Positions 26,852-35,105 of a stretch of 64,000 nucleotides of DNA are shown here, piece by piece. The DNA lies in contig JAGASK010000014.1 of the NCBI GenBank assembly GCA_017621815.1, positions 1 to 64,000 on the forward strand, in the 5' to 3' direction. Under the pieces are notes generated by a model. It searched no databases. It was not told the origin of the DNA and was given only the letters and a program-made list of their open reading frames with translations. Both the position numbers and the translations under genes were made by a program. Numbering within the stretch: the stretch's first letter is position 1; every line of letters begins with the position of its first letter. The stretch comes from Lachnospiraceae bacterium. GTDB taxonomy: Bacteria; Bacillota; Clostridia; Lachnospirales; Lachnospiraceae.

Positions 26852-26894
26852 TATGTTATATGCAAATTATATTCGCATTTAAAATCATAACATA
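26852..26894 (-). promoter_or_regulatory. Nested palindromes over a -10 element upstream of the 173-aa gene
   Basis: A TATAAT box lies within the near-palindrome ATGCGAATATAATTTGCAT, itself enclosed by TATGTTAT/ATAACATA. No strong -35 is seen. The layout suggests an operator, but the regulator is unknown. Confidence 0.4.
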
Positions 26895-26948
26895 TGCGCA
26901 ATAATATGACAAGGAACATTCTCCTGCCTGTTCCCCAAAATTGCCTTT

Positions 26949-28334
26949 CTAAAGCTGCGGCAGTGTCACAGTTTTCCGGCTTTTCATCTTTTTCATCTGA
27001 TAAAGATAAGCAAAAAACAACAGAATATCCGCCCCTGTCCATGCCAGTATTTCTCCAAAGAAAACACCTCTTTGTCCTATCATTTCCGTCAGAAACAGAG
27101 CACAGCCCACCCGCATAAAAAGCTGTACCATACTGGAAATCATGGGAAGGACAGTATTTCCCATGCCCTGAATGCAGGAACGCAATATGTATAGTAAATA
27201 TAGAAGAGGAAAGAAAATTGCAAGAATAATAAGGAACTCATATCCTACCGCAATGGTCTGTTCCACTGCTTCCACATCTCCTGTTACAAAGCAGCCTAAA
27301 ATCCGCTTTCCAAATACCAGCATAATAAAGGACATTACATAAGCTGTCAGAATTCCCAGCACACTGGCATCTTTCAGTCCCTTTCTGATTCTGTTTAAAA
27401 GCCCGGCTCCCATATTCTGGCCTGTATAGGAGGCAACTGCATAACCATAAGAGGAGGCTGCAATTTCCAGAAGCCCATACAGTTTATTTGCCGCAGTAAA
27501 ACCGGCAATGAACAAAATGCCGAAACCGTTAATTACCGATTGGACAATGATGCCGCCAGTCCCGGTAATCATATTCTGAAGTCCTATGGGAAGGCTTAAT
27601 GCAAGAAGATGCCTTATACAGGAAATATCAGGTTTTCTGCTTGCCTTATCCGGTTTTATAAAATTCATCTTCCAAAGTACTGCAAGACAATACAAAGCGG
27701 CAGCCGCCTGAGATATCATTGTTGCAAATGCGGCGCCCTGAATTCCCCAATGAAAAACCGCCACAAAAACAATGTCAAGAAAAATGTTGCAAAGGGATGC
27801 CGCCGTTACTGCTTTTAATGGAGCCCAACTGTCTCCTATGGCCCGCAGTATCGCCGCCAGAAGATTATAAAAAACGGAAACTGCAACTCCTCCGTACAGA
27901 ATTTTCAGATAAGCAAAGGATAATCCGATAATATCTTCAGGAGTTTTCAGCAGCTGCAAAACCGGTCTGCACAGCAAAAGCCCTGCTGCTGTTAAAATAA
28001 GAGCTGTCCCTATGCTTAAATATGCAGAATGCACAACATCCTTCTCAAGTCCCTGCCTGTCATGCTTTCCAAATTTCTGGGAAATGCTGATAGAAAATCC
28101 CTGCGTAATCCCCTGCACGCATCCGAACATCATAAAGGTCAGCCATTCTGTGGCGCCCAGAGCCGCCAGCGCATTTACACCAAGGCACCGCCCCACAATC
28201 ATGGTGTCCGCAAAGGTATACAGCTGCTGAAATACATTTCCCAGCATCAACGACAGGGCAAACCGGAATATCAATTTGCCGGGACTGCCCGTTGTCATAT
28301 CTTTTACACCGGGTGAAATTTTAGTGCCAGACAT
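26949..28334 (-). CDS. MATE family efflux transporter
   Basis: The 461-residue protein has twelve predicted membrane helices in two similar halves, starting with KLIFRFALSLMLGNVFQQLYTFADTMIVGR (residues 20-49, broken here by no gaps). The GxxxxQ and loop patterns fit the multidrug and toxin extrusion family, usually Na+ or H+ driven. The substrate is unknown. It has GAGAGG upstream and lies 23 nt after an Rpn-family remnant. It could be cotranscribed with the MFS gene upstream. Confidence 0.9.
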   Translation of the reverse strand: MSGTKISPGVKDMTTGSPGKLIFRFALSLMLGNVFQQLYTFADTMIVGRCLGVNALAALGATEWLTFMMFGCVQGITQGFSISISQKFGKHDRQGLEKDVVHSAYLSIGTALILTAAGLLLCRPVLQLLKTPEDIIGLSFAYLKILYGGVAVSVFYNLLAAILRAIGDSWAPLKAVTAASLCNIFLDIVFVAVFHWGIQGAAFATMISQAAAALYCLAVLWKMNFIKPDKASRKPDISCIRHLLALSLPIGLQNMITGTGGIIVQSVINGFGILFIAGFTAANKLYGLLEIAASSYGYAVASYTGQNMGAGLLNRIRKGLKDASVLGILTAYVMSFIMLVFGKRILGCFVTGDVEAVEQTIAVGYEFLIILAIFFPLLYLLYILRSCIQGMGNTVLPMISSMVQLFMRVGCALFLTEMIGQRGVFFGEILAWTGADILLFFAYLYQMKKMKSRKTVTLPQL

Positions 28335-28357
28335 ATTTTTATCCTCTCAGGTTTCTT

Positions 28358-28771
28358 CTACGTCCAATATTTATCCATGTAGCTCTCTGCTTCTGCCTGT
28401 GAAAGCACAAATTTATCCTTCACTTTGACAAACGTTTCTTCTCTAGTCACTTCCAATTCTCTGCACACTTCTATCAACGCTTTAATGCCTTTACTGGTTC
28501 CTTCCTCTCTGAGTTCCTCCGCCCAATCCTGCATAGCCTTACACATATCCACTTTTCCTCCTTCTTCATCCATATTCCGAATCCGGTCCTCATTTTGACT
28601 GCAATATTCCTTCATTTTTTCCTTGCTCTGTCTGCATTTAAGAAACCCTAACAGTTCCCTGAGACCAGTCTCACAGTTTTCCTCTTTCAAATCTTCTAAT
28701 GTAATCAGATTCATTTCATAATCTGTCACATAAGGCTTAAATTTAGCATTTTCTCCTTCTAAGTTTAACAT
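28358..28771 (-). pseudogene. C-terminal remnant of an Rpn-family nuclease/transposase
   Basis: The 137-residue frame matches the C-terminal part of Rpn (PD-(D/E)XK) proteins: a KFKPYVTDYEMNLI segment, then a region before a coiled tail with CKAMQDWAEELREEG. The N-terminal nuclease domain is missing. The frame continues without a start or ribosome site for about 15 codons (RSLHD before the first Met), then meets TAG near 28817. It is probably a decayed copy left by deletion between the MFS and MATE genes. Confidence 0.65.
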
Positions 28772-28784
28772 ATCATGCAGACTA

Positions 28785-28816
28785 CGGCAGAACCTGCTGC
28801 CAAAGATTGACAGCAG
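28785..28816. repeat. Hairpin between the MFS gene and the Rpn remnant
   Basis: Near-perfect arms CCTGCTG and CAGCAGG flank CCAAAGATTGA. There is no T tract on the minus strand, so termination is doubtful. It sits close to the point where Rpn homology ends. Confidence 0.4.
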
Positions 28817-28837
28817 GCTCCCTATATAGTAAATCCA

Positions 28838-30136
28838 TTATTTATTCTGTTCTTCCTCTGCTTCAAACCTGCGGATTTCCTTTCTTGTATATCCGAATAT
28901 GCTTGCCAGAAATCCAAGCACACCGGTGCACAGGAACATCACCGCCATTCCGCTTCCGGCGCCGCTCCCTACCAGATGCTGCAAGCTTAAGGCAAGAGGC
29001 GTTCCTTTCTGCATAAAGGGTTCAAACACATAGTCTGCAAGAAAACCGCCGAATAAAATCGCCACCGGAATGGTACAGTATTGTATGGCATTTCTGACCG
29101 AAAACACTCTTCCCTGAAGCTTTCTGGGAATTGTCCTGTACAGAATCACGTTCTGCCCCGCATTGATAAAAGGAATGGGTAAGCTGGCTGCAACTCCCGC
29201 TATTCCCCAAACGAAAACATTCCTGCCAAGCCCCATCAGAATATCACCGAACACAAAGGACAGCATTGCGGAAAAATAAATCATCTTCACAGGATGCTTT
29301 CCCTCCGGAAGCAGGGATACCAGAAAACCTCCTATAATGCCGCCTGCGCCAAGAATTCCGTTTACAATTCCCATAACATTCATGCTTCCGCTTCTTGCAA
29401 GGAGCATAGGCGACAGGATATTTTCATAGGTAAGCCTGGAAAAGAAATTCAGGAGTGCCATTGTCAGCATAATATAAAAAATTCCTTTATTTTCCTTTAA
29501 AAAAGCCATACCGTCAAAAAAGCCGTCAAAAGCCTTCGTTTTTTCCTTCTGCTGTATTTCCTCAGGTATTGCAATAAAGAACGCCAGAACTGCAAATGCC
29601 AGCAAAAAGCTTCCCAAATCAATGGCAAGCACCAGTTCAAGCCCTCCTGCGGAAAGCAGCGCCGCTCCAAGCACAGGAGAGAACACCATAACAAGATTGC
29701 CCGAAAAAGAAGACATACCGCTTGCTTTGGAAATCTTGTCCTCCGGAACCAGAATTCCCACTGCCACCGACTGTGCCGGGGACTGGTACGCATTCATAAA
29801 TCCGATAATGGTATTCACAATATAAATATGCCATATTTCCAGATTTCCCGCGGCAAAAGTACAGAGGACAAAAAGCGAGCATATAGCGGCAATGGTATCG
29901 GATATCAACATAATCTTTTTCTTACTGTGCCGGTCTATAAAATCTCCCGCCAGGATACTTACTGCCACATAAGGCAGAAAATTGCAGAAAGTCATCAGCG
30001 ACACTGCCATTGCCGACTCTGTTTTCGTGTATGCCCATATAATCAGGGCATAGCTTGTCATGGCGCTTCCCAGCTGGGATGCCGCCTGCGTAAGCCAAAA
30101 ACGATAAAATGAATTCATATTCTGTTTGTCTTTCAT
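28838..30136 (-). CDS. Major facilitator superfamily exporter
   Basis: The 432-residue protein has twelve helices and the MFS-type motif A (loop with DFIDRHSKKKIM near 62-73). The general layout is that of the macrolide/tetracycline-type DHA3 drug exporters. The ORF opens at 30160, but AAAGGAG lies 9 nt before the ATG at 30136 (MKDKQNMN), which I prefer. A possible 29-codon leader ORF and a promoter lie upstream. The substrate is unknown. Confidence 0.88.
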   Translation of the reverse strand: MKDKQNMNSFYRFWLTQAASQLGSAMTSYALIIWAYTKTESAMAVSLMTFCNFLPYVAVSILAGDFIDRHSKKKIMLISDTIAAICSLFVLCTFAAGNLEIWHIYIVNTIIGFMNAYQSPAQSVAVGILVPEDKISKASGMSSFSGNLVMVFSPVLGAALLSAGGLELVLAIDLGSFLLAFAVLAFFIAIPEEIQQKEKTKAFDGFFDGMAFLKENKGIFYIMLTMALLNFFSRLTYENILSPMLLARSGSMNVMGIVNGILGAGGIIGGFLVSLLPEGKHPVKMIYFSAMLSFVFGDILMGLGRNVFVWGIAGVAASLPIPFINAGQNVILYRTIPRKLQGRVFSVRNAIQYCTIPVAILFGGFLADYVFEPFMQKGTPLALSLQHLVGSGAGSGMAVMFLCTGVLGFLASIFGYTRKEIRRFEAEEEQNK

Positions 30137-30211
30137 TGAATTATCTCCTTTAATCATCATATTTTTGATTAAAAAGCAGAATCCAATGAAACCGGGTGGA
30201 AAACTATCAAT

Positions 30212-30301
30212 TTAATTGACAACCGTATCTCTGCGCAGCGCCACCCCTTCATTCGATTCCGCACAGAGTCCGCCATCCAACTGAATTACCAAATGGCACA
30301 T
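30212..30301 (-). CDS. Possible leader peptide upstream of the MFS exporter
   Basis: A 29-codon ORF starts at ATG 30301, nine nt after AAAGG, and ends at TAA 30212, 75 nt before the exporter start. The predicted product begins MCHLVIQLDGGLC and ends RRDTVVN. It is the first ORF after the promoter at 30332-30360. Small ORFs before drug exporters often act by attenuation; there is no direct proof here. Confidence 0.35.
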   Translation of the reverse strand: MCHLVIQLDGGLCAESNEGVALRRDTVVN

Positions 30302-30331
30302 TTCCATCATCCTTTCTGTTACATTTACTTA

Positions 30332-30360
30332 AGTTTACCATAACCGGAAAACCACGGCAA
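30332..30360 (-). promoter_or_regulatory. Promoter of the leader ORF-MFS unit
   Basis: TTGCCG (30360-30355), 17-nt spacer, TAAACT (30337-30332). It is a moderate match pointing at the MFS gene. Confidence 0.5.
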
Positions 30361-30416
30361 TTTCTTTTCAGCCAAAATTATGGGAATCTCCCCTTTTTCG
30401 CAAAAACACATTACTA

Positions 30417-30492
30417 TTTGCAGGAAATTGCAGGAAATTTGCAGGAAAGCCTCCATTTTTTTATTGACATTATTTTCCTTTCATGCTATTCT
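30417..30492 (+). promoter_or_regulatory. Promoter with three phased upstream repeats
   Basis: TTGACA (30464-30469), 17-nt spacer, TATTCT (30487-30492). Just upstream, CAGGAAA occurs three times at 30421, 30431 and 30442, always preceded by TTG. The spacing of 10 and 11 bp puts the copies on one face of the helix. This looks like an activator site for the ABC-2 exporter operon. Confidence 0.65.
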
Positions 30493-30500
30493 TAAATTCC

Positions 30501-30585
30501 TTTCGCTTTTGATTCCCCGGGCAGCGGAACAAAGGTCCGGCAGGCACATCCGCCCGCTCCGCTGCCCGGGGAGTCAAAAGCGAAA
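30501..30585 (+). promoter_or_regulatory. 28-bp leader hairpin at the start of the ABC-2 exporter mRNA
   Basis: Arms 30501-30528 and 30558-30585 pair over 28 bp with a single T-G wobble; the 29-nt loop can form a smaller hairpin. No T tract follows, so it is not a terminator. The stem begins where transcription from the -10 at 30487 should start. It could stabilise the 5' end or bind a regulator; an inserted element is also possible. Confidence 0.65.
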
Positions 30586-30691
30586 CAACAACTTCATACT
30601 TACCTGCGGTAATTCTCCGGCAAATTCCCGGAGATAGCAGACCGGCTTGGCAAGTTATAACTATTTATAATACTACCAGGAGGAAGCAGAC

Positions 30692-31480
30692 ATGATTACA
30701 ATGCAGCATGTGCGCAAGACTTACAAGGTCTCTAAACGTGATGCCGGATTTTCTTCGGCATTCAAAGCTCTGTTCCACAAGGAATATGAGTACATTCACG
30801 CTCTCGATGACGTTTCTTTCACCATTTGCGACGGTGAAATGGTGGGCTACATAGGCCCTAACGGCGCCGGAAAGAGCTCTACGATTAAAATCTTAAGCGG
30901 TATTCTTACTCCGGAGGAAGGCACCTGCCTGATTAACGGACTTATCCCTTGGAAAAATCGAATTGAACACGTAAAAAATATCGGCGTAGTTTTTGGACAG
31001 CGCTCCCAGCTTTGGTGGGACGTGCCGGTTATGGATTCCTTTGAACTGTTAAAGGAAATTTACAAAATAAGCACTCCTTCTTACAACCATAATCTGGAGC
31101 AGCTTACCGATATGCTGAATCTCTCAGAATTATTAAAGACTCCCGTAAGGCAGCTTTCCTTAGGCCAGCGGATGCGCTGCGAGATTGCCGCCTCTCTTCT
31201 TCACGACCCGAAAATTTTATTTCTGGATGAGCCAACTATCGGCCTGGATGCCGTATCCAAACTGGCAGTCCGGGATTTTATCTTAAAACTGAATAAGGAA
31301 AAGAACACCACTGTCATTTTAACCACCCATGATATGCAGGATATTGAAGCCCTGACAAACAGAATTATTCTCATAGGAAAAGGAAGTATTTTACTGGACG
31401 GCACCATTGATGATATCCGGAAGGACTATGACAGCACGGAAGAAGCTCTGGCTGCTTTTTACCGCAGCCATAACATTTAA
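30692..31480 (+). CDS. ABC-2 type exporter ATPase
   Basis: The 262-residue ATPase has Walker A GPNGAGKSS (about 54-62), signature LSLGQRMR (about 152-159) and Walker B ILFLDEP, then the H-loop LTTHD. The N-terminal HALDDVSFTI is typical of the NodI/CcmA-like exporters with DUF990 permeases. An AGGAGG site lies before ATG. It is the first gene of a three-gene operon with two permeases. Confidence 0.92.
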   Translation: MITMQHVRKTYKVSKRDAGFSSAFKALFHKEYEYIHALDDVSFTICDGEMVGYIGPNGAGKSSTIKILSGILTPEEGTCLINGLIPWKNRIEHVKNIGVVFGQRSQLWWDVPVMDSFELLKEIYKISTPSYNHNLEQLTDMLNLSELLKTPVRQLSLGQRMRCEIAASLLHDPKILFLDEPTIGLDAVSKLAVRDFILKLNKEKNTTVILTTHDMQDIEALTNRIILIGKGSILLDGTIDDIRKDYDSTEEALAAFYRSHNI

Positions 31481-31491
31481 GGAGGTGCCCT

Positions 31492-32295
31492 ATGAAAAAA
31501 TATTTTGCATTTTTCAGGCTCCGCTTCAGTATGGGGCTGCAGTACCGGGCTGCTGCCCTGGCAGGAATTATTACCCAGTTTGTGTGGGGCACCATGGAAA
31601 TCCTTATGTTCCGCGCTTTTTACCATGCGGATGCAAATGCCTTTCCCATGACCTTTCAGGCAGTCAGTTCCTATGTCTGGATGCAGCAGGCTTTTCTTAC
31701 CCTGTTTATGGCATGGATGATGGAAAATGATATTTTCAGCGCCATTGTGGACGGAAATATTGCTTATGAGTTATGCCGTCCTATTGACATTTACAATATG
31801 TGGTTTTCCAGAAGCCTTGCCACCAGACTTTCAAAAGCCGTGCTCCGCTGTATGCCGATTTTACTGGCAGCACTGTTTTTTCCTGCCCCTTACGGGCTGA
31901 TGCTGCCCGTAAGCCTGCCTGCATTCCTGCTCTTTTTTCTGACCCTGTTTCTGGGAACGGGAGTGACGGTTGCTTTTTGTATGCTGGTATATATGGCATG
32001 TTTCTTTACCATATCCTCCGCAGGCGTCCGCATGGTGGCTGTCTCTGTAGTGGAATTTTTTTCGGGAGCCGTAATTCCCCTGCCCTTTTTTCCTGACAAA
32101 ATCCGCCGGATTATGGAAATACTGCCCTTTGCTTCCATGCAGAATGTTCCCCTTAGAATTTACAGCGGCGACCTGACAGGCAGCGCCATGGGACAGGCAG
32201 TTGCCCTGCAGCTTTTCTGGCTGTTTGCTTTAACGGGAATCGGAAAGCTCTTAAATGCCCTTGCCATGAAAAAAATCACGGTGCAGGGCGGTTAA
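31492..32295 (+). CDS. ABC-2 exporter permease (first subunit)
   Basis: The 267-residue protein has six predicted helices with no large soluble domain. A DUF990-like LCRPIDIYNMWFSRSLATR loop (about 94-112) probably contacts the ATPase. It starts 11 nt after the ATPase stop with AAGGAGG. It pairs with the permease encoded next; the substrate is unknown. Confidence 0.85.
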   Translation: MKKYFAFFRLRFSMGLQYRAAALAGIITQFVWGTMEILMFRAFYHADANAFPMTFQAVSSYVWMQQAFLTLFMAWMMENDIFSAIVDGNIAYELCRPIDIYNMWFSRSLATRLSKAVLRCMPILLAALFFPAPYGLMLPVSLPAFLLFFLTLFLGTGVTVAFCMLVYMACFFTISSAGVRMVAVSVVEFFSGAVIPLPFFPDKIRRIMEILPFASMQNVPLRIYSGDLTGSAMGQAVALQLFWLFALTGIGKLLNALAMKKITVQGG

Positions 32296-32350
32296 AAGCG
32301 GATCCGGGGGTAATTACCTATATATCGGAAAACTATGAAAGGAGTCTTAT

Positions 32351-33124
32351 ATGAAATTATACGGAAAATATTTTATGATACATTTTAAAAGCACCATGGA
32401 ATACAAAACCTCTTTTCTCCTGTCCTGTATCGGACAGTTTCTGGTGTCCTTCAACGTATTCTTAGGTGTATATTTCATGTTTCAGCGCTTTTCCAAAGTG
32501 GAAGGTTTTACTTATAATGAAGTGCTTTTATGCTTCGGCATTACCCTTATGGAATTTTCCCTGGCAGAATCTTTTGCCAGAGGTTTTGATATGTTTCCTA
32601 ATATTGTGAACAAAGGAGAATTTGACAGAATTATGGTACGGCCCAGAAATGAAATTCTCCAGGTTCTCGGAAGCCGTATTGAATTCAGCCGCATCGGGCG
32701 CATCCTGCAGGCTGTGGTTATGTTTGTTTACGGCTTTACTGTCAGTGATGTGCACTGGAATGTGCAAAAAATTGCCGCCGTGCTGTTTATGCTGATTGGC
32801 GGAACCGTTGTTTTTGGCGGCATCTTCCTGATTTATGCCTCCATTTGCTTTTTTACATTGGAGGGGCTTGAATTTATGAATATCTTTACGGACGGGGCAA
32901 GGGAATACGGCAAATACCCTGTCTGCATTTACGGAAAAAGAATATTGCAGCTGAGCACCTTCGTTATTCCTTATGCCCTCATCCAGTATTATCCGCTTTT
33001 GTACCTTTTAGACCGGGGAAAGTCTTACTATATACTGCTTCCCCTGATTGCCTGCCTTTTTATTATTCCCTGTCTTTTGTTGTGGAAGCTGGGCGTACGG
33101 CATTATAAATCCTGTGGGTCATAA
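32351..33124 (+). CDS. ABC-2 exporter permease (second subunit, DUF990-like)
   Basis: The 257-residue permease has six helices. A cytoplasmic GEFDRIMVRPRNEILQVLGS segment (about 88-107) corresponds to the MVRP coupling motif of DUF990 proteins, and the late GKYPVCIYGKRILQLSTFV block is also typical. AAAGGAG is upstream. With the preceding permease and ATPase it should form a complete heteromeric exporter. Confidence 0.87.
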   Translation: MKLYGKYFMIHFKSTMEYKTSFLLSCIGQFLVSFNVFLGVYFMFQRFSKVEGFTYNEVLLCFGITLMEFSLAESFARGFDMFPNIVNKGEFDRIMVRPRNEILQVLGSRIEFSRIGRILQAVVMFVYGFTVSDVHWNVQKIAAVLFMLIGGTVVFGGIFLIYASICFFTLEGLEFMNIFTDGAREYGKYPVCIYGKRILQLSTFVIPYALIQYYPLLYLLDRGKSYYILLPLIACLFIIPCLLLWKLGVRHYKSCGS

Positions 33125-33187
33125 CGCTTTCTGTCTTCACGGGTGTATCAGGCACAGCCCGGTTCCGAAGGACCGCTTATTGATACA

Positions 33188-33224
33188 AAGGCGTCCCGCA
33201 CCCTTTCATGCGGAACGCCTTACT
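33188..33224. terminator. Bidirectional terminator, ABC-2 operon and AraC gene
   Basis: AAGGCGTCCCGCA and TGCGGAACGCCTT (33188-33224) pair with one bulge. It lies between convergent genes; T tracts are short on both sides, so efficiency is uncertain. Confidence 0.6.
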
Positions 33225-33235
33225 GATCTTTAATC

Positions 33236-34123
33236 TTATTTTCTCTTTACCGGAATCCAGATAGCGCTTTCATAATCCGGAGCCTGCACATCTCCCATAG
33301 CATACCATTCAATATTGAAACCGGCTGCCATTTCATATTCCGGATTATTAGGAAGCCATTCTCTGAAAATACGGGTATTTACCTTCTGCAGGGAATCCGG
33401 CATTGCTCCCACACATTCAAACTTCGCCCATTCATAACCGGGAATTTCAACCACCTTCATTCCCTCCGGCACCTTGCCTCCTTTGTAAGTTCCCGCAATC
33501 AGATACCGGCATTTCTGAGCCTTGGCATCATCCATACAGACACCGAATTCTCCTATCCCGCAGTCCGCTATTACCTGCTGCGTTTCCCCTTCAATATGCT
33601 TTGAAAAGAACACAGGCTGTAAATACTTCTCCCGTATCTCATCCCAGAACTTCGGCAGTTTCTGATAACTGTCCTCATAACCGCAAATTGTTTCAAATCC
33701 GATAAGCTTCATGGCCCCCATTTTTTCCACTGTAAAATCCATTTTATTTCCTCCTTTGATAATGACCTCAATAGTCAATGGAAGAAAGGTTTTAATTTCA
33801 CAGGGCTTTTCCCGAAGCCGGGCTGGAGACAACCCATGAAAACGGGTGAAAGCCCTGGTAAAGCTTTCCGGGGTATCGTAGCCGTACTTATACGCCAAAT
33901 CAATAATTTTCTCTTCCCGCTTAATGACTTCCAGTCCCGCCAGGTACAATCTCCTGTTTCTGATGTATTCCCCGATAGAATAACCAGTCATAATTTTAAA
34001 GCCCTGTTGAAAATAGAAAGGCGATATATGAACTGCCTGAGCTGTTTTTTCGGCGCCGATATCCTCAAGCAGGTGCTCCTCCATATAATCAATCGCTTTT
34101 TTTAAGCTGGCTGTCCATTCCAT
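33236..34123 (-). CDS. AraC-family regulator with GyrI-like effector domain
   Basis: The 295-residue protein starts with two helix-turn-helix motifs of AraC type (about 8-105, with HISPFYFQQGFKIMTGYSIG and YDTPESFTRAFTRFHGLSP). After a linker, a GyrI/Rob-like ligand-binding domain follows (about 128-295). This order (DNA binding first) is that of Rob and SoxS-like drug sensors. It lies between two ABC-2 exporters, either of which might be its target; the sequence does not prove which. Confidence 0.9.
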   Translation of the reverse strand: MEWTASLKKAIDYMEEHLLEDIGAEKTAQAVHISPFYFQQGFKIMTGYSIGEYIRNRRLYLAGLEVIKREEKIIDLAYKYGYDTPESFTRAFTRFHGLSPARLREKPCEIKTFLPLTIEVIIKGGNKMDFTVEKMGAMKLIGFETICGYEDSYQKLPKFWDEIREKYLQPVFFSKHIEGETQQVIADCGIGEFGVCMDDAKAQKCRYLIAGTYKGGKVPEGMKVVEIPGYEWAKFECVGAMPDSLQKVNTRIFREWLPNNPEYEMAAGFNIEWYAMGDVQAPDYESAIWIPVKRK

Positions 34124-34253
34124 TTTCTTTTCCTTCCTTTCTCTGACTTATTACATAAACAGTCTATCGGAACCGGAAATATTAATCCTGTCTTTTCCTG
34201 CGGAAAAATGTCCTCATTTATTTTACCATATCTGCTTAAGCAGCCATATAATA

Positions 34254-35105
34254 TTATCTCTTTTTCGAAAGCCTGAAACTGGTCAATGCAAAGAACAAAA
34301 CGGTTGTCACCGCCATGACAAGAATGCTTACCCACAATCCCATTTCCTTTTCGCCTGCAAAAAACAGAACCCCGAGATTTTCCTTCACCGCCAGCACCAT
34401 TTCTTCCGATGCCCCCTCAAAGGCTGCGTCCATAGACCTTTGCATCATCAAATTCCGGAACAGGACAGCCGCATGGGAAACGGGAAATATTTTCACCACC
34501 CACTGCACCGCACCAATCAGCATTCCGATAGGCAGATAAATTCCTGTTAAAAAGCCAATCAGCGTTCCCATAATGGTCTGCACAGTGCCGTAAGCGCTTA
34601 CACTTTTAAATAAAGAGGAAAGAAACAGGGAAATGGATGTGTTCATTAAAACTGTCAGGGCAATTAACAAAAGCATTGCCGGCAGCGATGATAAAGGAAT
34701 TCCTTCGCCTCCTTCCGCCACAATATAAACTTCCGCAAGTCCGAAAGCAATCAGAGTCATCACAATACCCACCGCATAGGCCGCAAGAAAATATCCCCCT
34801 GCCAGCTGCACTCTTTTTACCGGTGCCGCATAAAAATCCTTTTCAATCCTGTTATCCTTGTCCCTTACTACTGTCTGCAGCATGCCGAGAGTAGTGGTAA
34901 AGCTGGTAATAGCCAGAACTCCCGCCATAACCCAGTTATTCATGATTTCTCCTGCTTCCTCAATTTCCCCAAGGTCGGCTTTATAAACATCTCCAAGAAA
35001 CAAAACGTAAAGGGCGAAAACTATAAGCACCCCAAGCAAAGAAAAAAAGACTGCCCACCTGTCACGTAAATAGATTTTTAAATTTCTTTTTGCAAATGCT
35101 GTCAT
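34254..35105 (-). CDS. ABC-2 exporter permease
   Basis: The 283-residue ABC2_membrane-type permease has six helices: one N-terminal, a group from about 55 to 240, and the last near 255-275. It overlaps the ATPase stop by four bases (ATGA), so it is translationally coupled. The proteins resemble drug or antibiotic resistance exporters of the DrrA/DrrB class. The substrate is unknown. No terminator is obvious before the AraC gene 130 nt downstream. Confidence 0.87.
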   Translation of the reverse strand: MTAFAKRNLKIYLRDRWAVFFSLLGVLIVFALYVLFLGDVYKADLGEIEEAGEIMNNWVMAGVLAITSFTTTLGMLQTVVRDKDNRIEKDFYAAPVKRVQLAGGYFLAAYAVGIVMTLIAFGLAEVYIVAEGGEGIPLSSLPAMLLLIALTVLMNTSISLFLSSLFKSVSAYGTVQTIMGTLIGFLTGIYLPIGMLIGAVQWVVKIFPVSHAAVLFRNLMMQRSMDAAFEGASEEMVLAVKENLGVLFFAGEKEMGLWVSILVMAVTTVLFFALTSFRLSKKR

